64,000 nt of DNA, taken from the NCBI GenBank assembly GCA_003439945.1, contig QVRM01002377.1, positions 803,501 to 867,500 of the forward strand, in the 5' to 3' direction. The stretch comes from Dermanyssus gallinae (lineage: Eukaryota > Arthropoda > Arachnida > Mesostigmata > Dermanyssidae). Within the stretch, counting starts at the first letter, position 1, and every line of letters begins with the position of its first letter. A program made the translations under genes and the position numbers. Of this stretch, positions 13,246 through 24,344 are shown piece after piece. The notes below the pieces were generated by a model that saw only the letters and a program-made list of their open reading frames with translations, had not been told where the DNA came from and did no database searches.

Positions 13246-13487
13246 AGTTGGTGCGTCAAGAACAACGTAGGCTAGGTTTCGTCTTAGCTAACGATGGAAT
13301 GCCGGTAATTTTCGTCGTCTTAATGACAGCCTCTACAAGTGCCATTACAACTACGGCGACGACTACTGGTGCTTCATGCTCTCCTCCTCGTACTGGTTAG
13401 ACTGGTACCGGTGTGATCCTACTACTGGTACATGCGCGTTCACTGGTACCTTGTACGACGAGGTTGCTCCATCCTTTTATGTATACG

Positions 13488-13516
<29 letters not shown>
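13488..13516. repeat. (TA)n microsatellite
   Basis: Uninterrupted alternating TA, about 29 bases, after a GTATACG step. Confidence 0.95.
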
Positions 13517-13518
<2 letters not shown>

Positions 13519-13842
13519 TGGGCCTGGTAGTAGCACATGCGCTCTTTCTGCCGCTCCTAGATAGCAGCTCTAGTCCGTACTGTAGTTGTCCCATGCTGCC
13601 ACATATACATAGTTAGGTGACCAGGCTAGAACAAGAATCATCTTCTTGCATCTTATCTATCTTGCATCCTGGCCCAACCATTTGGTCCGAAGGCAGCGAC
13701 GACGTCGGAGGCGGCATCGCTGTTGCTGCTGTTGCCGTTACAAGGCCACGGCCGCCAGCCAGCCAGCCAGCCGGCCTCAAGTGCAGGCCGCTTCATCCGA
13801 CCCATCATTTGACGCGTAATCGCGTAACTTCGTTCGTGGTAC

Positions 13843-14108
13843 TGTGGCGGCGGTGGTGGTGGTGGTGGTTAAGTAACATCGAAACGCGCAGACGAGGCAT
13901 TTGCTTTTTTGCTTGTCCGCGTATCTTTCTGTCTGTTTGTCTGTCTGCATGCCTTCCTGTCTGCCGGGGAATGTTGTCGTCGTCGTCGTCGTCGTCAACC
14001 AAAGACAGATAATAAACGAGCCCCCAAACAGCGTGGCCTAACGCAGCCCAACAGCGTATATGACCGGTTATGTTGTCAGCATGTGACAGGTCGCCGTCGT
14101 CGTCGTCG

Positions 14109-14145
<37 letters not shown>
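13843..14145. repeat. triplet-repeat cluster (GGT, GTC, CGT, TTG)
   Basis: Separate arrays lie close together: (GGT)n at 13843-13870, (CGT)n at 13975-13997, and a compound (CGT)n(TTG)n at 14091-14145. Long frames here read as poly-Cys, Leu, Val, Thr, Asn or Asp depending on frame, which marks them as repeat translations. Confidence 0.9.
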
Positions 14146-14504
14146 CCGTCATCTGTCCGTCGATGTACCCGCCGGCTGGCATGCTTTGCAGGGCCTGGAG
14201 CCGCCTAGCCGGCCCTTGGCCTCCACTTCTTCATTCTTCTCTCCTCTCATCACGTAATCACCATCACCATCTTCATACCATGGCTTCTTGCTCCTCCTCC
14301 TTTCGCTCCTTGCGCTTCCCCGGACAAGCCAAAGACAAGTCCAGACGATAGGAGCTGCAAAGAGGCTGCTTAACTGTCATGCAGTCTGTTTAGCGTGTCA
14401 CGCACAAGGTCACCGCCATCACCGTTCTTACCGGCCCAGCACCCCCTCGCCTCGCCCCGCCTCTACTCTCTACCGGAAAACAACTGTAGTGACAACGACA
14501 GCAA

Positions 14505-14608
14505 CAACATCACCATCAGTAACAACAACTTCAACAATGACGAGCACAGCTTCAGCAACAACAACAACAACAACGATCACAACTTCGGCACAAGAGCAAC
14601 AACAATCA
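14505..14608. repeat. CAA-rich imperfect triplet region
   Basis: AAC/CAA units with ACG and TCA substitutions. The plus-strand frames read as Thr/Asn/Ser-rich low complexity; no gene called. Confidence 0.8.
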
Positions 14609-14896
14609 CACATGCATTAACAGAGGCAATAGTAACAACCCTTGTAGTGTGATTGCCCTTGTAGACAGAACTCCGGGCCATTTAGAAAATCTATGTTGCA
14701 CATTTAGAGTCAGTACAGTGTACACGCAATAGGCTACGCATAGTTACGGACAGGATTCCTGTCAGATTAAAGTATGATCCCACACTATTACGGTGTTCTA
14801 CATAGATATAACTAGCATGAAGGCACTAGAAATATGTTTGAGTGAATACCAGCTGACTACTCTCATTCTCCAGCGTTTACAGATCTGAATTTGGTA

Positions 14897-14940
14897 AACA
14901 GTTGTATGTACAATATAACTGTTTTGTACATACAACTGTT
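14897..14940. repeat. perfect 17-bp inverted repeat (hairpin)
   Basis: Left arm 14897-14913 (AACAGTTGTATGTACAA) and right arm 14924-14940 are exact reverse complements, with a 10-base loop. As RNA or single-stranded DNA it would form a strong hairpin. No flanking terminal repeats or host-gene context explain it. Confidence 0.9.
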
Positions 14941-15193
14941 GTACACCCTGCAAGATGATGAAATCATGTCCACGGATTTCACCATTAACTATGCCGGTCT
15001 TCTAGGTTTTAGAAACCCAACGAAGACTGCAAATGTCGTCGTTGTGGCGGTTCATGTCCCCTGTATCATCTACTCGATTGTACTGAATCCGTGTCGCTTT
15101 CTCAGCTCCAGCGAGAATACTCATAAACCATTTTTACCATGTTTGTCACACATATTATGTTCGTATTTACATACCCAAACAAAGTGCATTTCA

Positions 15194-15194
15194 A

Positions 15195-15249
<55 letters not shown>
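15194..15249. repeat. (TA)n microsatellite
   Basis: About 55 bases of alternating TA with one AAA interruption near its start. Confidence 0.95.
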
Positions 15250-15250
<1 letters not shown>

Positions 15251-18163
15251 CATTTACCTTCCCGAATACATACGCTTAGTTACGCCTGGAAGCGAACAGA
15301 TCATTCTCGAGAGAATCGGGCCATCTTGTCGAAGTCATTCGGTTTCACGTCCAGATCTGTGGGTCAGTTTATGTGGGTGAGAGGGAGGCCGGCGAGGACC
15401 TTTACTAGCGGCAGCACGTGATATATTCGTCCCTTATTCACGTGCATATCGGCCGTGCCATCGTCGCATCGTAGACGGTGCGCTGAAAAGCATTAATCAT
15501 CGAAGTGGCAAAGCAGCTTCTATCAGACTAACTTTCCGTCTTCTTGCCGTATCGGCGGCGCAAATGTCGCTCTCTAGGCACCATCCATTCGTGTGTTTGT
15601 AGGCTGCTCTGGGTGTCCAGCAGCAGCAGCAGCAGCGTGGTGTGCGAGTTGATATGGTTTCCCCATGGGTCACAACGAAAGTCCGTATCGATCGTCGTCA
15701 TCGCCGAATTAAACTCATTAGGTTGTTCATACATTATCCAGCTAGCCAGCCAAAGCCAACACGCGAGTGAGGCGACACGGTCACACGGTACTCGGAGATT
15801 GACCGAACGCGGCCACCATCACCGCAGTGGTGGTCGCAACGGTTGTCCTGTTCATAGCGTCCTACTGCCCTACTGGGATCGTCGGTCGGATCGGACAAGT
15901 TGACCACCCCCGCGCGAGTGATGGTATCTGTTCGCTACGCTCTATCATCATCATAGTCTTCTTCACCATCACGGGTGCTTCGAAGCACCCGAAGCGGTCA
16001 ACTTATCCACCTCCGATCCCCATCGACATATGCCCATACCACCTCTCTCTCCCGCCCCGAAGAGCTTGGCAACCGGCAATCCTCAAGCGCCAGTGACACT
16101 GAGGGGTTCGTCTAGCTTGGATACGTATATGCACCCCGCCCCCCCCCCCCCCGCGCTTCCCCCACCGCAAACATTTATGATCATCATTCAGCTATGGATG
16201 GCTGTTGTGTCCAATGAGCCAGCTGGAACGTCGTCCATTCGTTGCTTCACAGCTATCGATCATACAGATTGTCGACGGTTTCGTCATCTACGCCTCCCTA
16301 TGGCACCAGTCTATTAGTAATCACATAGGGAATATGTTTCGTGTATACGACGTTGGACCTCTATGGAGACTGATCTAGGCATACGACGGGACTAGACCGG
16401 CCAATGACAGTGAGCGGATGTTCGCAAAAATACCTGACTTCTACGATCATCAGAGCGCGCGAATATCTTCTAAATACAAGTGTCCAGCACTGAGCGAGCA
16501 CTTTTCTTATCCCATCTTTTTTAACGTCTTGTTGGTGTTATTTTTGTTATGGCGAATTTTATTAATGACTATTTTCAACAATAAAAGATCTATTGTTTTA
16601 AGATTGTTGTATATTATGTATATATCTTCCCAGTTAGTCAAAACGGCTGAGTGCAAATTAAAGTCAAGGCACGTGTTCCACGTAAATCCCAACAAATAAA
16701 GGGCAAAGTGGTTTTAGGCGATACTACGCAAGGCGGTAACGATGCTCACGCTTAGCCAATTAAGCAAGTGTGATCGCGTTTAGAATGCATTGTCTCGACC
16801 TAAAACAATCTAGCACAGGTTTCGAGTGGGATATGTTAGGCAGTATATTATGAACCTACGGACTTGCCTACAACACCCACCAGCAAAGAATGCAAATACA
16901 GAGATAAAAGACTCCGCCAACAATGTTCTCAATGTATTCAATTTGTTCCAGCCAGAAAGTGGAGAAACAAAGTATGCGTTATATAGCTTAACATAAAAAT
17001 GACTCTTAATACTGCACATGTAACTAGTCATGTAAATTATCCGATTAAGACAAGTACGCATTTTGGTGAAATATTTCCCTGAAAACGATGTAAAGAAAGC
17101 GTACGTAATTGTACTCTCAATCAACGTGACGTCAGGTCGTCAGGTCAAGACCAGGGAATGTTAAATGCAAACATCGGCACAAGTATTTATTTATCCTGAC
17201 CTATGTCTTTACGTTTTGCGTCGTGCAACGCCATGCGCGTTCATCCTAAGTGCTGCCGCAAGTCCAATAACTCTACGCTATAAGAAGCCGCCTAGGTTAG
17301 CCGTATGCATAGAACTACATTAGCGTTTAATCGGAACAAAATGGACTGCACACTGGTGGCGTCATGAGACACACAAATGACGTCTTACGTGGGGCTAATC
17401 TTCGTTCTGCTGGTAGGCCATGCCACCGGCTCGTCAGCAGCACAAGTAGGAACAGTTATTGCATTTGTTATTGAGGCGACGGGGTGGAAGATGGCGAGAT
17501 GTAAATACAGACAGAGATTGCTCAAGAGCAGACGCGATTAACCACTGCGACGAATCTTTAGAGGTCAATAATAAGCAGGAGACCAAGAAGATGAACTCTC
17601 TAAATGGCGGCGCCGGCATCTGATCCCCTCGTTCGTCGACGAAGATAAAGCGAATAGCGTGCGCCCGCCACCCAACACAATATCTCGTCTAATTGTAATT
17701 GCATCGTCTACTGGAAAGTTCCAGCAAAAATACGTACTTGTGCTGGAACGTTCGTAATTAAGCAAGCCGTATGCAGCACACCAAAATGAGTCGATAGGTA
17801 AAAGTTTTGGCAACACTCGACTTACAAGTTTTTCCTGACAAGTGGGGCTCGCCTGTCAATCGAGGCTCAATGTGCTTTGTACGGCGTCGAATATACATAC
17901 AGAGGACGCGGCGTTAGAGCCCGAAACGAAACGACTGTCAAAATACCAAACCTGGCCCTGAATATTTGATCGCCGAACTCCGTCCTATTTTGTAAGGGAC
18001 AAAATCCGTTTTGTGCAAATGGCCGAGCTGAATGCGTTCCGAAAAGCAGCATTTTGTTTCTTCTAATTATTTCGAAAGCTGCGTTGGATCCACGGGGTGC
18101 TTAAATGTGTACTGAACTAGTCTACAAAAGTTTATGTGTCGCAGTATCTATTTTATCTGCTAG

Positions 18164-18164
<1 letters not shown>
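15250..18164. other. no gene recognised
   Basis: Unique sequence with a short CAG run near 15,619-15,635 and a 14-base C run at 16139-16152. The frames at 15544-15903 and 15827-16317 are open but low complexity or featureless. The part at 16,500-17,400 is AT-rich with nothing I can name. Confidence 0.5.
16139..16152. repeat. poly-C homopolymer
   Basis: Fourteen consecutive C. One of several long G/C homopolymers in the window, and a likely site of length errors. Confidence 0.9.

Positions 18165-18209
<45 letters not shown>
18165..18209. repeat. (TA)n microsatellite
   Basis: Uninterrupted alternating TA, about 45 bases. Confidence 0.95.
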
Positions 18210-18215
<6 letters not shown>

Positions 18216-19336
18216 AAACGATAACAAGAGCCGAGAAAATTCAAATACGTAGCACATAATAAAATATAAGATATAACAAAATTGAAGAAGCGAAGTATGA
18301 GAATCGTTCAAAATACACTTCTGCAGTGCCTCAGTCAGTTTTGAAGTTCTCCCACATGCGCTCTATTGTGACACTTTTGGAAGATTCTCGTTTTTTCTGC
18401 AGCCGCTTACAGAGCTGCGATCTCGAAACTGTAATTTTTGAAAAACGAACGAACTTAATAACCTCATTAGGGACTCGCCTTCAGCGCGAAGAGAGAGCAC
18501 AACAGTTGATATTTGCTGAAATTCCTCAGACGCAGTTGCTCGGTCGGCAATGGTTAACTGTGTCTATTTACATTCTATTTGAAACGGGTCGGTGGACACC
18601 AAACGTGACGCATGGTGGAACGCGCACTGGATATGTTCAAGCAGCCTGGCACACTGTAACCGGGGGTAGCCGCCACTCTGTTATTCGGCTTAAAGGATCT
18701 TCATCACTTGTTCGAAAGGAGGAGAAACTTCCTTTGATATGAAACCAATGCGACTCTGGAAACTTAAATGCCTAGTTTTCTGCTTGCTATTGATCCGTGG
18801 GACCTGATCTGGACAGGTAACGCATTATTTTGCCTTGCATCTCTATTGCCATTTCCCATCGATACGCATATTTGGGTTTACTTTCTGCTGATGACACAAG
18901 TGCTTGCACTTCTGCTGCTGCTACCATTCGTACTTCAACAAGCAGATTACTCACCGTCTGTTGATGATGTTGTTGTTGCTGCTGCTATTGTTGCCGTTAT
19001 TGCTATTATTATGATTGTTGTTGTTCATGTTGTTGTGCTCTAGGTACTTGTGGACATGGCCTGGTAGCGTACAGCAAGCAATATCACGTTCAGAACGTTT
19101 GCTGCCCGATCCGTTGCAAGCTAGCTCAGTTCACTCACCTGCAACCAAACGAAAGAAAACGGCATCAGCACATATTTTCACACACACAAGACTTATTTGC
19201 TTCCTCAGTCTGCTCTCAACCAGACGACGGAATGCCACCAGACCAGACCGGTGAAGACGATGACAACGACCCGTTTATGCCCGACCTCCCCCAAGCTTCC
19301 ATCTTGCCTCAACCCGGGCCGTGCTCGAATCTCTCC

Positions 19337-19426
19337 TACCACCACTACTACTACAACCACGAAGACGACGACAACGACGACGACGACAACAACAACAACA
19401 ACCACCACCACCACTACCACCATCAC
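19337..19426. repeat. compound triplet array (ACC/ACT/GAC/AAC/CAC)
   Basis: Ninety bases of period-3 sequence changing from ACC/ACT to GAC to AAC to CAC. It reads as His/Asn/Asp, Thr or Val runs by frame; not a gene. Confidence 0.9.
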
Positions 19427-19570
19427 TTCCTCTAGTGGGCGAAAGTAGCCAGGATAGCTCGGCTTCAGGCTTGCATGCCCTGCGGTAGATGGAGACGCGA
19501 TCTAACATCCAACCAGAAGCGCGAATGTATTTTCCCTGCGCGCCGAAGCGTGCAACGTCCCGTCATTCGC

Positions 19571-19625
19571 TCGTCGTCGTCGTCGTCATCATCATTGCCG
19601 TCGTCGTTGTTCCTGATGTTGTCGT
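19571..19625. repeat. (CGT)n-rich triplet region
   Basis: CGT/TCG units broken by ATC and TTG. Gives Ser, Val or Arg runs in the overlapping frames. Confidence 0.85.
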
Positions 19626-22600
19626 CGCTGTTCCCTTTTATCCTTCCTCCAAACCTTCTCCTGCTCTTCCTGGTTCTCCTCGGCCCAAGGTTTGTTTGCC
19701 CGTCCGTCTTTGGCTGCCCGCTGCTCGTCTGTCGTCTTTCCCACTGTGTATCTTTAACGCTACCCTTGCGCTCTCCTCTCTTCGTCTTCGTCCTCTATCG
19801 CAGAAGGCCGCTGTCCTTTCTGCGTCCTGCCTGTCGTCTGGATAGTAAATGTTCGCATCACTTCAGCTCTCTGTGTCTTAAGGCCTACCTACCCCTCTCT
19901 ATCTGACTATCTGGATGGATAGATGGATGGCTGACTAACTGAATGACTGGGTTCCTGAAATAAAGCTCAGCTGTGGGACAACTCATGCTCATATATGTAC
20001 GTGTGTATGTACATATATGCGACTTCTTCGTGCGCAGATCATCATCGTGGTTGTCGTTATCATCACCATCATCAGAACCACGACTACGACCACGAACCCA
20101 CTATCCAATCGTTGCCGGTGTGTTTCCGTCGTAGGATCTATCGAGCAATCTGCTCGGACGTATTGGAAAATCCCCCCGAACTTGTGTTTCAACATATTTC
20201 TAATTCTATTTAATTGCAATCCCTGTGCACTCATCTGCTGGCAAACAGCAACAAATGCGCCAGACAAGCGAAACCATTTGCCGAGCCTTAGATACTGAAA
20301 GCAGAAAGTGCAATATATATATATATACCGTTAAACAGTGCGTCTCATGTCATAAGCGTGTCTCATGTCAATCACCGCTAAGGAACATCGAGCAGGGTAC
20401 GACAACTATGTGCAATATATGTATAATTTTAATTGCTTTAGTAATACAACAATGCGCCAACCTCTGAAGAGATGATATGGTCTCCGCGGACCTATTTGGA
20501 TTAATTTTCCTAGGGCTTCAAAAATCTCTTTATCCAGATGAAGTTTGCTCATTGGCTTTCTGCTCCCAAACTTAGGACTGTCTCCGACTGGTCCTCCGTA
20601 AAGTAAGCTTCATTGCGTTCAAATATGCCGTGTGCCATTGTCTCCGGATAAACGCCTTACTTACAAAAGTGGTGGCCTATTCCTGACTCAGTGTGAAGCA
20701 ATCATGCATTCTACACTTTGTATCGGAGGAAGCTATGTTTTGCGTCTATCATAGTTAACCTGTTCTGTTTCTGCATGCTGCGTACTCGCTTCGCGTAGAG
20801 TTATAGGTAAGTTGGCCGGGTTTCCTGAGTGATGATGGCAATGATCTAATGCCTTCGCAAGCTGCTTATTCCTTCACCAACTTCTTCATTTGCACATACA
20901 CATCTGACTTTACTTTTTTGCGTCCATAATTCTGAAAATGGCCCTCGACGACGAATGCTCGTTTACGTATCTGACTCGGGCAAAGTAACGTGTACTACTC
21001 TAAGTCTTTCTGGCTCTATTGCTAGACCGGCCCGTTTTTCCTTCGATAAATTCGCTAACCTCATATTTTCGTTAGCTTGCTTACCATCATGATCATTGCA
21101 TTTTCATAAGTAAGCGCTGCATTTATTGCTGCGTTAGCGTTTCGCCTTCTAACAACCCCCTGTCTATCTAGGTAGTCCATGTGGTCAGACAACTCAATGA
21201 GTAAGTATTTGTGCGGCCACTCTACCGGTTATGCCTTGACCCAAACTTTTTTTTCTTGAGAACGCCAACCGTTTCTTCAATCTGCTGTACCTTCCAGCCA
21301 AGAGCAACTTTACAACCTAAACCAGACTCTGCTCCGCACGCACCTAGTCCCCACTATGTTGAGTTAATATATATCAAATCTTACACCATAAGAGAACTGA
21401 CTGATTTCCGTGGCGATGATCCTGGTACGGATCGGCGGTGATTACTCGCAGAGTAAGGAGTGCCTCTGGAAATTTGCCTTGTCAAGACGACGACGACGAC
21501 GACGCGACATCGTTTCTGGGCGTTGTCCTTCAGCAAACTGATTAAACTTTAAACTGCATCGCCGTTTCCCCGGGGTGCGTTTAAATCGCTGCTGCTGCTG
21601 CTTCTGCCGCGGCTATCGACGCCGCCACCTCGGCTGTAGCGAAGCCTGGCCGACGACGACGACGACGAATTACCGCTCGGCCGTTCACTCGCTAGCTCGA
21701 TCGACGACTTTGTATTGGAGGCGGCGGCAACGGGCACGCGGTCGCTTTCTGGACGAGCTCTACTGCGGCGGCTACCCAGCGCCTACAATCGCCTACAAGC
21801 GCCTACAGACAGAGGTCCGTCACCCGGCTCTCTCACTCGCCGACATAGCTAGTTCTTAGCTGCTACTAGCCAATCGATATCGCCACAGCGCCTTCGTTCT
21901 TCGTGATACATAATTTACTTAACCGCCTCCACGTTCAGCTGAACGTCAGTCTTCGCGTGCCCCCGGACTTCTCCTCTTTTTTCGTCTGTCCGCCCGCCAT
22001 GGAAAACGTTTTCCGCGATGCAACGAGAACGTCGTCGTCGTCGTCGTCGGCATGCGGGGTGCGGGGTTGGAGACAGGGTCGACGCCGGAAACGCACAGAT
22101 GACGACACATCATGCGCAAATTGATGCGCAATGAAATGCAAAGCTTCGGATACTCTGAGGACGATGGCTACCGGCATGAACACGAACCAACCGAAATCGT
22201 TTTGTTATCAGCCTAAAATTACTTTTTCCGAAAAACTCATGGGAGTTTTCAGCCTTTCTGTCCGGCTAACTAAATTATTAATTGGGACACTACGAAGAGA
22301 AAGAAGCAACAGTAAGACAACAGCAGCGGTTACGATAAAATATCAGCTATGTCAATCGTGTCTCTTGTACGTAGTTGCCCATGAAGCCTCAACCCGCTAA
22401 GCTACGCCTGTGTTGGAGGCAGACTCTATGAGGCGGTGTCTTATATGTGGTTACTAGCTCTGTCAACAAGGCCCTGCCCCGTTGGTCTGGATAAAGCAGA
22501 GCTCCTATGAGATGATTGTGTGCATTTTCCCTTCTACCTGTTTTGGTGGCTGTGTTTGCACTGCCCAGTCAGTAGTAGCCATGCATTGACGGCAATAACA

Positions 22601-22867
22601 ACGAACACGGTGACAGATGCTCATAGACCCATAGAGCATCCGGCAGAGCCAAAAGAGCAAACACATAATGGAGGATAGACACCTCGTCAGGGAAAGCCAC
22701 AGCCTGAGACGGACGCTAGCTGTGAGACTAGTCCGACCATCGGAATCTCATCATACAAATCTAGAGGACATTAACGACTCCCTTGCAGGAGAACAAACCT
22801 GTTTTAAATAGCCGCTAGGTAATCTATTCGTTTAATAGTCCCGGCTCTAGCTACTCACCGATCTGAA

Positions 22868-23373
22868 GTGTCCTTGCTTGATGGCAGCCCCCGCTTTTAT
22901 GAACTCGGTGCGAGCGGTATGTTCTCAATGTTCTTTGCAGTGTTAAGACGGTAAGATCGATAAGATTCCTCTTCGTGACACCGAGCCCCAAGAGCGTACT
23001 CGCAGATTCGGAGTCCCATACACTACTCATAAAGATAGTGATGGATTCGAATCTGCGAAGTTCTTGCGGGTCGGGGAGTGCCGCTTTTAGGAACTCGACG
23101 TCATATTTGGTAATCTTGTCCTGCCGTGCTTTTGCCAGGTCCCTGTTCGGGCCGCAAACCTCGGCATCTAACACCCAGACCTCAGTAGGTGTTGTTATTA
23201 CGAGGTCGGGCTTTAGACCGGTGCGCTCGGTCGCCGAATGCTCGCTCACGAACTACCTCATGACCCCTCTTGCGGAGAAGACGCGCCACGCGATCACAGA
23301 CGTCGTCATGTCTCTTTATAATTTTTTGTGTGTTGTAAAGCACATCTGAGCAACATGAAGCCAACGTCTCAGG
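22868..23373 (-). mobile_element. R2-like retrotransposon, truncated 3' fragment (copy A)
   Basis: This 506-bp minus-strand fragment matches, at the nucleotide level, the nuclease end of the larger R2-like element at 52,304-56,220. The resemblance is close by eye over its whole length and is lost at 22,868 (equivalent to 56,220 in the other copy). Its upstream edge abuts the (TA)n array at 23374-23391. The other copy has no (TA)n at the equivalent point (about 53,951), so this is a truncation edge, not an element feature. No reverse transcriptase is present, so it cannot move itself. Confidence 0.85.
23001..23057 (-). repeat. foldback within R2-like copy A
   Basis: CGCAGATTCG at 23001-23010 pairs with CGAATCTGCG at 23048-23057, and pairing continues inward with small bulges. 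The same foldback occurs in copy B at 56028-56090. In this copy it lies inside the open frame. Confidence 0.85.
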
Positions 23374-23391
23374 TATATATATATATATATA
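23374..23391. repeat. (TA)n microsatellite at element edge
   Basis: About nine TA units touching the 5' truncation edge of R2-like copy A. Confidence 0.95.
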
Positions 23392-23683
23392 GTACGTTAA
23401 ATAATTTTGAGACTAAATATTTGTGTCTGATAATTGAAATCTTATAATATTTGTTATAATCCTGGGACTGATTTTTGCTATTAATATTTTACTTTTGTCT
23501 ATAGAGGGCAGTCTAATTAGTTAAAAGCGTGGTACGCAGGCTTGTCTTTTTACGTTACCATACTTAACAAACAGGTACTAACTTAATGTCCAAATGACGC
23601 AAAACGCATATCAAAGAAGAGTATGCTATTTTAAGCATAGTGTTAAGATGGCTTTCGCATTTTTGTAGTGATGTAAGAATTTA

Positions 23684-24095
23684 GAAGACGATCCCCCCAG
23701 TGGTAGATCAGTGACCAGCCAAAACTCAGAATATCTTAATCGATTACGTCAGCTCCTCCCTGCTAGCCGCGGAATAAGCAATCAAACATTGCCGATGAAC
23801 TCGGTATTGCTGCACGTACAATTCATAAGATCCTGCATGGCGACGCACGCTTGAATAAGATGTGTGCAGAGTTCATTTCGCACGTTTTGATACCCGGGGA
23901 AAAACAAGTGCGTGCAAGTATCCGAAAGCTTTCTTTAGGAGGCCGATATGATTTGTTAAGCATCACCACTAGTGATGAAACATAGTGTTTACAATATGAT
24001 TCGTCCACGAAGAGACAATCGGCCAATTGGCAAAGGCCTGCAAATAGCCGGCCTACGAACATTTTGGCAAACAAAAATGATATCGGTTTATAACG
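23684..24095 (+). mobile_element. mariner relic (N-terminal and central part)
   Basis: The plus strand encodes a decayed mariner-type transposase. Frame 2 opens with EDDPPSGRSVTSQ at 23,684, the usual linker before the second helix-turn-helix. Frame 1 then reads ADELGIAARTIHKILH from 23,791, typical of that helix-turn-helix. From 23,959 it reads TTSDET, a stop in place of the expected Trp, CLQYDSSTKRQSANW, the region around the first catalytic Asp (usually TGDETW). The frameshift, the stop at about 23,983 and the missing C-terminal half show it is dead. Neither terminal inverted repeat is recognisable. Mariner elements use TA targets and cut-and-paste transposition. The subfamily is undetermined, though the wording of the motifs resembles irritans/mauritiana-type transposases. 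Confidence 0.8.
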
Positions 24096-24292
24096 GCCCC
24101 ATCCAGTAAATGGTTTCCCAAGGCGCTTCCCAGTAGCGCCGACAAACCGGTCCCGCAAGTGCGTGACGAGAAATAGAATATTCGGTAAAAACGAACATTA
24201 GTAAATGTTGTTATGGCATTTATTAGCACAACGATTTGACTCATATTTAGTACTCGTCGAGTAATAGTCGAGGTGGAGCCTATTGAACCACT

Positions 24293-24344
24293 CTGTATAT
24301 ACAGGGCATCCAAATCTAGTTCATCTAGATTTGAGGATACTGTA
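24293..24344. repeat. palindrome and foldback after mariner relic
   Basis: CTGTATATACAG (24293-24304) is a perfect 12-base palindrome. It is followed by CAAATCTAG, five bases, CTAGATTTG, with flanking ATCC/GGAT and TACAG/CTGTA pairing so that 24300-24344 can fold. Ends of the CTGTATATACAGGG type are common in arthropod Tc1/mariner-group elements, so this may be a terminal repeat, but it is about 200 bp beyond the last transposase match. Confidence 0.6.

Larger units (their letters stand above)
18210..22867. other. no gene recognised; triplet-rich islands
   Basis: Contains triplet arrays (GTT/GCT near 18,960-19,035; those at 19337-19426 and 19571-19625 are listed separately), short GAC runs near 21,486-21,506 and 21,651-21,668, and a short TA run at 20311-20327. 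The 138-codon frame at 18326-18742 is the longest non-repetitive one here; it shows no motif I know and is within the range expected by chance. Confidence 0.5.
22851..23373 (-). pseudogene. R2-like nuclease domain, frameshifted
   Basis: On the minus strand the first frame (from 23,364) covers the region after the zinc knuckle (KRHDDVCDRVARLL). The second (from 23,249) carries the nuclease core with GLKPDLVITTP, VWVLDAEVCGPNRDL, and runs to a stop at 22,851. KPD followed by a strand and D-A-E fits the PD-(D/E)XK-like endonuclease of R2-type elements, which nicks target DNA for target-primed reverse transcription. Compared with the copy at 54.1 kb, small base deletions around 23,217-23,240 shift the frame between the two halves. 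Only the C-terminal part remains, so it is a relic. The last few residues before the stop lie past the point where the two copies diverge, so they may be host sequence. Confidence 0.8.

Noticed and set aside
18326..18742. A 138-codon non-repetitive frame as a gene
   Set aside because: No recognisable domain, no splice or polyadenylation context, and a length expected by chance in a window of this size.
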